Assembly: GCA_018222965.1 (NCBI GenBank)
Contig: JAAEZH010000007.1
Coordinates: forward strand, 62,001-126,000
DNA: 64,000 bases
Reading direction: 5' to 3'
DNA from: Bacteroidota bacterium
GTDB taxonomy: Bacteria; Bacteroidota; Bacteroidia; Chitinophagales; Saprospiraceae
Shown: one piece after another, positions 38,501-46,400 of the stretch
How the letters are laid out: each line of letters starts with the position of its first letter
How positions within the stretch are numbered: the stretch's first letter is position 1
Position numbers and translations under genes: made by a program
The notes under the pieces: generated by a model
Told to the model about the DNA's origin: nothing
The model's input: the letters and a program-made list of their open reading frames with translations, nothing else
Database searches by the model: none

Positions 38501-38902
38501 AATCCAATAGCTACACCTTTTGAAACAACCGAATATGAAGTAGTCATTACGGATATAAATGGTTGTGTGGCAGAAGGACGTGTATTGCTGGTTGTGGACC
38601 GTTCTGCAGGTATCTACATACCGAATGCCTTTAGTCCGGACACCGATGGAAACAACGATGTCTTTATGATCTTTGCCAAGGACAATACGGTTAAGGAAGT
38701 TCAATCCTTCCTGGTCTTTAGCAGATGGGGAGAGACCGTCTTTGAATACAGTAATTTCCAACCCAACGATCCTGCATTTGGATGGGATGGAAATCACAGA
38801 GGTGAGCCCTTAAATCCGGCTGTATTTGCCTGGTATGCAATAATTGAAATGGCAGATGGCCGAATAGAATTGTTTGAGGGAGATGTAACTCTGGTTCGTT
38901 GA
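29570..38902 (+). CDS. giant repeat surface protein, T9SS type B cargo (3110 residues)
   Basis: A 3110-residue secreted protein. Order: signal peptide (WLFFILLFLPLQFAF); a unique N-terminal part; a choice-of-anchor L domain at about 160-400 (FNYVFASEEYCDF, FGFFISGPGINGPFS, NNVNHTSN); a Calx-beta-like domain (YVTIPLTVTIPAGQVSVQIP); Ig-like and SprB-type modules (GDPAYTYQWDNG, then AGTYNVTITDANGC); 24 tandem about 84-residue repeats; a final SprB-like module; and the gliding-motility-associated C-terminal domain (IPNAFSPDTDGNNDVFMIF, FSRWGETVFEY). It is almost certainly an adhesin or surface filament exported by the T9SS. No enzyme motif is present. Its nearest relative in the window is the 2424-residue protein at 40442. 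Confidence 0.95.
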   Translation: MKKHSTPKWLFFILLFLPLQFAFKGTESNLYSGPIITLESSAERHWVQLDGAETIITLCGLDAGNSYHIQISDRNVKTVCAPSLKANPLFMGDGELLGDFGTGLLVKATSNCLSIRAVVNEETCPNPSGDIMLSISAQAGPKPPPSSSSMLMPPAISTNSGVPGITLIQDFLLGGNCFEVSNISHAGSNAQKGTFTNGASSIGFNSGVILSTGNTSVATGPNNQTGASTDEPNTATDVDLGQIVGAGVLNDVAKIEFDFVPTVDTIRFNYVFASEEYCDFTNSAFNDVFGFFISGPGINGPFSNNAENIAVVPGTTTPVTINNVNHTSNTAYYVGNIPVGDPQLNNANCAGHPTSGPPGTSDCQFDGFTTVLTAEAVVIPCSTYHIKLAIADVLDGIYDSAVFFEENSLELGGEAQVEAFGTVAGTNVVYEGCTGAYYEFIRDDPTDLSEPQVINFTISVASTAENGTDYVTIPLTVTIPAGQVSVQIPIDAINDGIPEGTETIILELESPCTCSNSTIEMLIEDPPEITTPLEDITICEGETPIDLNATASGGIPAFTYSWSTGGSSPNISVSPTDDETYYVTITDDCGNTTVDSATVTVLTAPSADLSGSGTLCANGGSGATVDLTITFTGDAPWEFTYAIDGVQQPPIVTSDNPYTLTIDATATYSLVSVANPGGGCPGPVSGSVPITEVTLSPNLTPINPLCNGEDDGSIILVVSGGDPAYTYQWDNGAGNSQNPQDLPAGTYNVTITDANGCEETASVDLTDPPILDATISNTQDVDCNNPTGNAGVNVSGGTPGYSYDWSNGGSGANVGNLPPGNYDVTVTDANGCEDIASLTIGENLTPPNAAAATNDILTCEQTTVSISGNGSSTGSEFTYNWSGPGIVSGGTTLDPEVNAPGTYTITVTNTDNGCTEMATVTVGEDITPPVANAVTDPITCTNPSVIIDGNGTSTGSEFNYNWSGPGIVSGGNTLNPEVNAPGTYTLTVANSDNGCETILNINVPDDTTPPAVNASGGTLTCVVTQLMISGNGSAVGPEYSYDWTTNDGNIVSGETTLNPMVDAPGTYTLQVMDASNGCDNTISVTVGLDDTPPIVDAGPPAEINCANPTITLDGTGSQSGPNITYNWSTNDGQIVGGSNTETPTVSEPGTYSITVINTNNGCIATDEVVVTEDVDLPFVQIAPADLIDCYNPEVTLDGTGTSTGNEFSYTWITSTGNIVSGGNTLNPVVNMPGNYTLIVSNSDNFCSDQLSVVVPADLAFPIANAGPPMEITCTISEVQLLGLGSSSGPEYTYNWTTATGNIISGGDTPTPIVNEPGTYVLTVTNTINGCETTAEVDVTVDANVPQADAGPNQEINCLNTTVVLDGSDSSVGGSVTYVWVTNDGNITSGANSLTPTVNEAGTYELQVTNADNGCVAISTAIVTEDNEIPQITIAPPAIISCDEPELVLDATGSSTQGDLDYVWVASSGGNIISGQNTLMPTVNAGGTYTLNIINNDNYCSNGGSVVVTDITDDPIIAVAQPETLTCGVTSIQLDGSGSEDGPNFQINWSTPNGNIVSGSDGLNPTVNAAGTYTLTITDTSNNCVSEEEVVVPEDVALPMVDAGTPNELNCAIESINLSGSAAGSANLQLQWSTFDGNIVSGANGLNPEIDAPGTYSLEVVNQDNECVNTDEVLITEDVILPNVDAGPASEINCYTPDYQLDGTASDSGNPFTYQWSTGDGNIVSGGTSLNPTVDAGGNYTLVILNTDNFCTDSASVQIAEDLILPGADAGANDVINCYALELNLDASGSDQGPAMEYNWQTSDGNIISGQDAIDPLIDQPGTYQLTVTNTDNGCVSTDDVLVDINLEEPVVDAGIGGELTCTNATIQLVGNAQGNIPGFEYEWETADGNILSGGDGLDPVVDAPGIYTLVVTDIENGCTQQDEVEVTQDANLPSAIVSPDTALNCVNNIVVLDGTASTQGPSVTFEWQVSNGGNIVSGDNTLTPTIDAAGQYTLIITDSANDCVDQTSLTIEPDTLNPVISFLPPDLLTCDLTSLDLSADVVSSSGNLEINWSTANGNIVDGANELDPTVDAPGTYTLEILDNQNGCSTLETVDVAEDVAFPDLDIDDPTILNCNVVELDLSGSYDSNGVPVDILWTSPDGNIVSGDTTLNPTVNSPGSYTLSVTNVENGCESTISIPVDQDIEQPIVEAGPPDILNCDITELNLSGENSSQGVDFEYVWTTLDGNIISGVNDPNPLVDAPGTYILEILNADNGCFNSDSVLVDEDVALPTAEAGDPGLLTCAITDYQLQGSGSTGTDIVYSWTTPDGNILNGADQPDPLVNAPGTYVLEVLNNTNGCETYDTVNVAEDVALPTAIIEDTDILTCVVTELNLSGMGSSSGLDFVYNWTTNDGSILNGADGLEPEIDAPGTYELEVTNTSNGCVSLETITVDEDITPPAADAGPASTLTCDVISLALDGSGSSQGMIYTYEWTTNNGNILNGETTDNPQIDAPGTYEILVTNTENGCTNLASVDISQDVEAPALVIAGPEILTCVLTSQNLDASASANGEYQWTTADGNIVSGANSPNPVVDAPGTYELLLENPDNGCTSTETVEVTENVIYPEADAGPDGEITCLVTSFNLSGTATGNSNMLDIEWTTNNGNILSGGNTSDPLIDQPGTYQIMVTDAENGCATTDLVEVIPNNLPPLVSAIDPAILTCVVEEVELDASASEDGADIAYAWSTTNGNILGDPASEVVSADAPGTYTFQVVNTYTGCEDEVSIIVEEDVEEPVVDAGEEWILPCDEDFINLNGTASASVNQLSFSWSTTNGSIVSGAQSLDPAVNAGGVYELLVTNMVNGCTSSDFTEVTEVKPEEALWDPESPICVDDHGVLIAVEVIGGTPPYVYSIDGGNTFNTSNVFVPLDPGSYDVVVQDALGCEVTGVEVIEQPQEVVVDLETRVELEFGDSYQLQAQTNLVPGQIGSVQWSPATGLDCTDCLNPIATPFETTEYEVVITDINGCVAEGRVLLVVDRSAGIYIPNAFSPDTDGNNDVFMIFAKDNTVKEVQSFLVFSRWGETVFEYSNFQPNDPAFGWDGNHRGEPLNPAVFAWYAIIEMADGRIELFEGDVTLVR
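32111..38128 (+). repeat. 24-unit repeat array (about 84 residues per unit) within the giant gene
   Basis: Twenty-four diverged 250-nt units, each reading roughly LTC...L.GSGSS.G....Y.W.T.DGNI.SG...L.P.VDAPGTY.L.VTN..NGC......V.EDV..P. Two cysteines, one in LTC or INC near the start and one in NGC near the end, are kept in all units, suggesting one disulfide per domain. Units 1 and 2 (GPGIVSGG) differ in type from the later DGNIVSG ones. At the DNA level the units are clearly diverged, unlike the young repeat at 62.7 kb. Confidence 0.9.
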
Positions 38903-38921
38903 CCTGAGAATTAAATGTATA

Positions 38922-38956
38922 AAAAAACCGGTATCGAATTTTCGATACCGGTTTTT
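38922..38956. terminator. bidirectional terminator
   Basis: AAAAACCGGTATCGA / TCGATACCGGTTTTT stem with a short loop, A and T tracts on both sides, between the convergent giant gene and the PorG-like gene. Confidence 0.93.
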
Positions 38957-38973
38957 CTATATTGGGGCTTGAC

Positions 38974-39828
38974 TTACCAGGTAGGACATCCCTCCGGAAC
39001 ACCGCCAAATATTGAACTGGCGTCAATGTCAAAAGAGAGCCCAACCGTTACAAAAATATACCAGTCGTCATACTCCGGGCCTCCGCGTAATTGCGTGCCT
39101 GTTTCATATTCGTTAGGTATGCCGTTGATTTCGTCTGTCCGATAGGCCAGTTCAGCCGCAAGAATACCATTACCGGCTTCTAATTCTCTATCACTTACAT
39201 AAAACCCACTAACGTCATCGAGGTAGTCGGTAAATAATTTACGGCTGCCTACTTCTCCATGCAGTGTAATGGACTTGGAAAGTGCAAATTTTAATCCGGC
39301 TCCAAACGGAATGGCCACTTGAAGGAGTGAGTATTTTTCATCAAAACCAGGGAGTCCCTGTCCTTCTGTACCCAGTGGTTGTAATTCATACAACTCCCCC
39401 TGGTATTCCGTTTTCGGATTGAAGTACATGGCTGCGACACCAAAATAAATATAAGGGGTGAAAATCATTCCTTCATTGGGGTTGAAACCCACCAGATTGA
39501 TTTCCTCAATCAGACCCAGTTCAAAAATGTTGGTTTGAAAACTAAGGTTCCGATTAATCCTGCCCGGATCAATTGATTCGGAATCCGCAGCGCTGATATA
39601 GCCGTATTGGAGACCCAGGCGGGTGTTGAATACATTGTTGTGGTTCCAGCGTGCAAAAACACCTGCAGAAGCTCCGGGAGTACCAATAGCGTCGAGACTA
39701 ATACTATTGGAAGGCTGTAGATCACCCTGGTAGATGGTAATGCCGCCGTTAAAACCCAACTGCATGTCCTGAGCCTGAAATACTAATGGAACAAGCAAAG
39801 CAAAACAAAGAAGTGTAATACGATTCAT
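38974..39828 (-). CDS. PorG/DUF6089-like outer-membrane protein, candidate T9SS component
   Basis: A 284-residue exported beta-barrel protein (signal peptide ending VFQAQD). The sequence GFNGGITIYQGDLQPS, YFGVAAMYFNPKTEY and PLGTEGQGLPG, and a glycine/aromatic-rich C-terminal half match DUF6089 proteins, the family containing PorG, an outer-membrane protein of the T9SS that contacts the PorK/PorN ring. YIFVTVGLSFDID is the penultimate strand. Assignment to the family is good; the T9SS role is inferred from the family and from its position between two giant T9SS cargo genes. Confidence 0.75.
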   Translation of the reverse strand: MNRITLLCFALLVPLVFQAQDMQLGFNGGITIYQGDLQPSNSISLDAIGTPGASAGVFARWNHNNVFNTRLGLQYGYISAADSESIDPGRINRNLSFQTNIFELGLIEEINLVGFNPNEGMIFTPYIYFGVAAMYFNPKTEYQGELYELQPLGTEGQGLPGFDEKYSLLQVAIPFGAGLKFALSKSITLHGEVGSRKLFTDYLDDVSGFYVSDRELEAGNGILAAELAYRTDEINGIPNEYETGTQLRGGPEYDDWYIFVTVGLSFDIDASSIFGGVPEGCPTW

Positions 39829-39885
39829 GGAGTTTGATTTGAAATAATATAAAAGCTGCTGGAATTATAGTGAAAATGTATGCAA

Positions 39886-39914
39886 TAAAGTTATTGTTCG
39901 ATTTTTCATGCAAA
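39886..39914 (-). promoter_or_regulatory. candidate promoter of the PorG-like gene
   Basis: On the minus strand TTTG (39911-39914) is followed after 17 nt by TAACTTTA (39886-39893), close to TAnnTTTG, with the last base differing. It is 57 nt before the start codon. The 8-bp palindrome TAACCGAT-CTGC-ATCGGTTA at 39923-39942 lies just upstream and could be a regulator site. The rest of this 613-nt gap contains no gene. Confidence 0.4.
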
Positions 39915-40346
39915 CACTTACATAACCGATCTGCATCGGTTAAATATTGTATCAGGAGAGGGCTTTGTTTGAATAATCAAAGTTACAAAAACCGACTGCA
40001 AATAGAACCTCCGTAACTCAATAGAAGGTAAATAAGTCTGGCAATGTTTAAGTACTTCCGTAGTAAACTGAACGAATAAGATCCGAAATTGTGAATATCG
40101 TGTCAAGTATACAGGATTCTTTTTATCAGAAAAAGCGTGTTTCTACCTGTTTTATACCCTGAAATTATAGAAAGTTACCTGAAAAAACCCCTTAAGGACA
40201 TTTAAGGCACAGGCAGCGATTTTCCGGTTTTCGGTATCATTTAAGTGAGTTTCGGTTTAGTTTCGCTATTTTTCGGAATTCGGGAATTTATAGAGGGAGA
40301 TCGGGAATCTGCCTTATTTTAATATGGAGAGCGGCAAAGAAATCAG

Positions 40347-40354
40347 TATATTTG
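40347..40354 (+). promoter_or_regulatory. TAnnTTTG promoter element of the second giant gene
   Basis: TATATTTG, 87 nt before the start codon of the 2424-residue protein gene. No obvious TTG is correctly spaced. Confidence 0.45.
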
Positions 40355-40441
40355 AAATAACAGACCTTTCCGTCAAACTTCACCAGGACCCTTTTAGGAA
40401 TTTTACTTAATCATTTATCCGTCCAGATAAAAAATCAAGGC

Positions 40442-43400
40442 ATGGGAACACGTGTACTTCTGCTTTTTTTATTGCCAATCTTTTTTGGCTTTACAACAAA
40501 AACCGATCAGAGATCTTCCAACGATCCTGTATTTGTAGAGATATCCGAACAAACACATCGTTTCACTATCTATCCAAAAAGTGATAAACAAGAGGTCGTT
40601 CTACAAGGGGTAGTTGTAGGCGGGACGTATCAATTATCTGTTATTCAGGATAGTGGTGATTGTTTTCCTGCAGTTGGTTCCATCAGTGGTACCGACATGA
40701 GTTCGATGTATGTTTTTGACGCTTCCGCGAATAAAGTAAGTGTGCTGATCGATGTAACTAATGCATGCTCCGGACCCGTTTACTTAATGGTGCACCGGCA
40801 TGAAGCATTTACAAAACCTATTGTAAACAGCAACAGCAGCCTGCTTCCTGTAATTACCACTTCTACTGCTTTAGGACCTCAACAACTCATTGAGGATGTG
40901 TTGATTGGCGGGGGCTGTTTCTCTGTTTCAGGGGCAAGTTTCTCCGGATCTACATCAGCCAGAGGAACATTTGCAGGTGGAAGTACTAATATTGGTCTGG
41001 CTAGTGGAGTGATCCTGTCTTCCGGACCGATTGCTATTGCTTCAGGTCCCAATAATGCGACAGGTGCCGGCGGTGCAACGGGAGGAGGAAGTGACCCGGA
41101 TCTTAGCGCCATTGCGAATGGTGTAGGCATCAACGATGCCGCCGTTCTGGAATTTGATTTCGAACCTACCGAACCAGTGATCACCTTCCGCTACGTGTTT
41201 GCATCGGAAGAGTATTGTGATTATGCGAATACAGCCTTTAATGATGCCTTTGGTTTCTTCATCAGCGGCCCGGGAATCAATGGCCCTTATTCTAATAATT
41301 CTGAAAATATTGCTGTTATTCCGGGTACGGCAACACCCGTATCCATCAACAATGTAAACCACATTAACAACCCGGCTTACTACGTAAGTAATGTTTCTCC
41401 GGATGACTTTGGCCAATTGGCAGATCCACAATGTGCCGGTACTCCAACCGGGACCTTCCCGGCAATTAATGAGGTACAATATGATGGTTACACAATTGTA
41501 CTGGAAGCAACAGCCAATGTAATACCCTGTGAAACTTACCACATCAAACTGGCTGTGGGCGATGCTTCCGATTCTGTTTTTGACTCTGCCGTATTCCTCG
41601 AGGAAAATAGTTTTGATGCAGGTGGAGAAGGGGAGGTGTCAGCCGCTAATCCGGTCTCAGGCGATAATCACGCCTATGAAGATTGTGATACCGGGTTCTT
41701 TACATTTACCCGTACAGCCGGCGATCCAAATGTGCCCCTAACCATCAACTTTACAGTGGGAGGTACAGCTACTCCAGGAGCAGATTATGCGCCGCTGCCA
41801 TCCAGTGTTACCATCCCCCCCGGAGTTAACCAGATCCAAATTCCTATCTCGATCGTTGCTGATGCTATCACAGAAGGCATCGAAAATATACTGCTGATCC
41901 TGGATCAACCCTGTAATTGTGATATGAATACGGCAGAATTTTTTATTGAAGACTTGCCTCCACTCAGCGTATCCCTGGATGACCAATCCGTATGTCAGGG
42001 ATTACCCGTAATAATGGATGCCGCTGTTTCAGGTGGTGTCGAACCCTATTTCTACAGTTGGTCCAATGGCTCGCCTGCGCCCCAATATATTAATGTACCG
42101 CTGGAATCCGGACCCGTTTCGGTAACCGTTACAGATTTTTGCGGGCAAACGGCTGTGGCTACCGCAGACGTAGAAGTCTTTACCCTCGAAGCCGAAATAA
42201 CCGGCTCCGGTAATATCTGTGCAGAAGGGGATGAAGTAGATCTTACCATTGAATTTACCGGTGATGGCCCCTGGGATCTTACTTATACCATTGACGGCCA
42301 GGGACCCTTTAATATCAACGGCATTACTGATAACCCATTCACCCTTCCGGCAACGGAAGAAGGAGAGTACGAAATCGTTGCTATTATCAGCGGAGGTTGC
42401 CTGGGAGATGGTATTGGAACCGCAACAGTGACAAGTTCTTCGGTGGATTTAGGAGGTACAGAAACCGACCTCGTCTGTGCCGGAGATGCCAATGGATCCA
42501 TTGACCTGCAGGTGAATGGAAACAATGGTCCCTATACCTATGACTGGAGTAATGGCGTACAGGTTGAAGACCCCGCAAACCTGGGGGCTGATACCTATAC
42601 GGTGACCGTAACAGACGGAAGTGGTTGCCAAAGTGATACAAGCTTTATCATAGATGCCCCACCGATCATTGATCCGGTAATTGTATCTACGGTAGGTGTG
42701 GATTGTGATAATCCAACCGGCGGCAGCATTGACCTGGAAGTTTCAGGAGGAGCCGGCGGTTATACCTATCAGTGGAGTAATGGCGATGTAGTTCAGGATC
42801 CTACCGGACTTCCCGCCGGTACATACGATGTGGTTATTGAAGATATTAATGGGTGTACATCCACGGTTTCCGCAACGGTAGAAGGAGACTCGGAGGTACC
42901 TGAAGCAGATGTTTCTGTAATTGGTCAAATCGATTGTATCAATACAGAAATCATGATCGATGGTTCCTCCAGTACAAGCGGCTCAAATATTTCTTACGAA
43001 TGGGTGGCTTCCGGTGGCGGCAGTATTGTCGGACCAACCGATCAACCTTCCATTACGGTAGATGCAGCAGGGACCTATCAACTTACGGTTACCAATACGG
43101 ATAATGGATGCTTCTCTGCTTCTTCGGTGATTGTTCAGGCCGACCTGAATACACCCGTTGCCGATGCCGGCCCGCAAGGAGAATTGACCTGTGAAGTGCC
43201 TGACCTCAATCTAAACGGAAACGGTTCCAGCTCAGGACCGAATATCTCTTATAACTGGTCTACCACAGACGGAAACATTACTTCCGCTACGGATGTTGTC
43301 AATCCAAATATTGATGCACCGGGTACTTACACCCTGGTGGTTACCAATACAGACAATGGTTGTACAGATGAATCTACCGTAGTCGTTTCTGAAGATGTAT

Positions 43401-46400
43401 CCATTCCCGTTGCTGATCCGGGTGGCGATGAAACCATTGATTGTATTGCTACCAGTGTGATACTTGATGGAAGCAACTCTACCGCCGGACCCAATATCGA
43501 ATACGTGTGGTCTACCACCGATGGTAATATCATAAGTGGTGGCAATACGGCTATGCCGGAAGTGGATGCAGCGGGGACTTACCAGTTGCTCGTACTAAAT
43601 GGTGAAAATGGCTGTGTGGATTCTTCTGCTGTGGTGGTAGATGATTTGGGCGACGCCCCGATTATCAGCATCATTGAGCCCGATACACTTACCTGTAACT
43701 TTGAAAGCATCTTCCTGGATGCATCCGGTTCCAGTTCTGGATCGGAATTCTCCTATCAGTGGTCTGCCTCAGGAGGAGGAAATATCGTTGATGGAGATAC
43801 AACGCTGAATCCTTTAGTTGATGAATCCGGAACCTACCAGTTGGAAATCATCAACAATGATAATGGATGTAGCTCGGTGCTGGATGTCTTCGTAGAAGCC
43901 GATCAGGTTTCGCCCGTTGCCGATGCCGGAACGCCCGAAGAAATTTCCTGTACAGATCCGCAAGTCATCCTTGATGGCAGCGGTTCTACAGCCGGTCCGG
44001 ATATTACCTATGAATGGGTAACGGTCAATGGCGGAAATATTGTTAGCGGGGAAAATACAGCTACACCGACGATTGATGCCCCGGGTACCTATCAGTTGAC
44101 AGTGATCAATACGGCCAATGGTTGTGCTGCTTCCCAAAATATCGTCATTGAAGGAGATAGTGAGACTCCGGTGGCTACGGCTACCGGCCCTGGTAATATA
44201 AACTGTATAACGCCCCAAGTGACTATCAATGGGTCTGGTTCCTCCATCGGGCCGAATTATACCTATGGCTGGTCTACCGGCAACGGAAGTATCGTTTCCG
44301 GTTCTTCCAGCTTGTTCCTGCAAGTGGATGGAGCGGGAACCTATACACTGTCGGTTACCAATACCAACAACGATTGTGTGACCACCTTTGATGTTACAGT
44401 AGGGGTGGATACCCTGGCCCCCGATGCCAATGCGGCAGCCATGGGCTTGCTAACCTGTACCAACACGGAGTTAATCCTGGATGGTACCGGATCCAGCACT
44501 GGGCCGCAAATCGAATACCAATGGTCGACGGGTGATGGTAACATTGTTCAGGATGATACCAGCCTCAATCCGACGATTGATGCGCCGGGTACGTATATGC
44601 TGGAGGTCTACAATGCAGAAAATGAATGTACAAATACGGTAGAAGTTACGGTAGATGAAGATGTAGTCATACCCGATGCCGACGCGGTTGTAACCGAAAC
44701 GCTAAACTGTGCGGTTACCGAATTTGAGATTGATGGTACAGCTTCCAGCCAGGGAGCAAATATCGTTTATGCCTGGGATACACCAAATGGAAATGTAGTG
44801 ACCGGTGACGACACAGACTCTCCAACGATTGATGCGCCGGGCACCTACAATCTGGAAGTTACCAATTCGGATAACGGTTGTGTGAATACCACTTCCGTGA
44901 ATGTCGATCAGGACATCGATCAACCTGTTGCTGATCCGGGGAGCAGCTTTACGCTGAATTGCCTGGTGACCACTGGCACCTTGGATGCCGGAGCATCCGC
45001 TCCATTTGCAGATCTGTCTTTCGACTGGTCAACAGCAGATGGCAGCATTATTTCGGGTTCCAATTCAGCCGAACCGGAAGTAGATGCCCCGGGGACTTAT
45101 GAGTTGATCGTAACTGATGAAACCAATTTCTGCACAGATACAATTACACTGACTATTGATGAGGATATTACCCCTCCGGATGCAGAAGCGGGTGTTACTT
45201 TCGAATTGGATTGTAATGCAACAGCTTTGAATCTGGATGGAACCGGTTCCAGTACAGGAGGCAATTATTCCTATAACTGGTCTACCCTGGACGGAAACAT
45301 CGTTGAAGATGAGACCACGCTCAATCCCTTAGTCAACGCTCCCGGTACTTACGAACTGACTGTAGTCAACAACGACAACGGTTGTGAAACCACAGACCTC
45401 GTAGACATTACTCAGGACGACAATGCACCGGAAGCAGATGCGATCGCACTGGCAGATATTACTTGCGTCAATAATGAAGTAACCATTGACGGTGGATCTT
45501 CAACCAGTGGCGCAGGCATTGAATACACCTGGGAGGTACAAAGTGGCAGCGGTACGATCACCGCCGGACAGGGAACCGATCAGGCAACCGTTGACGGAGC
45601 CGGTGTTTACCAACTGACTGTGCTCAATACCAACAATGATTGCCAGTCAGTAACCACCGTTACCGTGGAGGAGAATACGGTTCTTCCAACGGTACTGGTT
45701 GATGCAAACGAAGACATAACCTGTACAAATCTGGATGTTCCTCTCGAAGGTACAGGCAGTAGTACCGGTCCTGAATTTACCTACAACTGGTCCACAATCG
45801 ACGGAAGTATTGCTTCCGGGCAAACAAGTATAGATGCCGTTGCAGATGCACCGGGCACCTACACGCTCGAAGTAACCAATACCGTAAATGGTTGTATAAA
45901 TGCCCTCGATATTACAGTCGATGAAGACGTTGAATTGCCAGCTATTTCAATAGATGATCCCGAATTGCTTACCTGCTCGGTGACAGATTTCAACCTGGAT
46001 GCAACGGCCAGCGATCAGGGACCGGACTTTAATTACGATTGGTCTACGCTGGATGGAAGCATTCTTTCCGGCAACAACGGGCCGCAGCCGCAAATCAATG
46101 CACCGGGTACTTATGAGTTGACTATTACCAATCAGGTGAATGGATGTGTATCCACAGAAACCGTAACGGTAGATGAAGACGTCGAGTTGCCATTCGCGGA
46201 AGCGGGACCAACCTTCGAATTAACCTGTGTACTAACAGCTCTTAATTTGGATGGTACGGCCAGTGATCAGGGACCTGCCTACGCATATCAATGGACAGCA
46301 ACCAATGGCGGGGTTATTCAATCCGGCGCAACAAGCCTTGATCCGGTGATCACCGAAGCGGGAACATATACCCTCGAAGTGACAAATGGAGACAATGATT

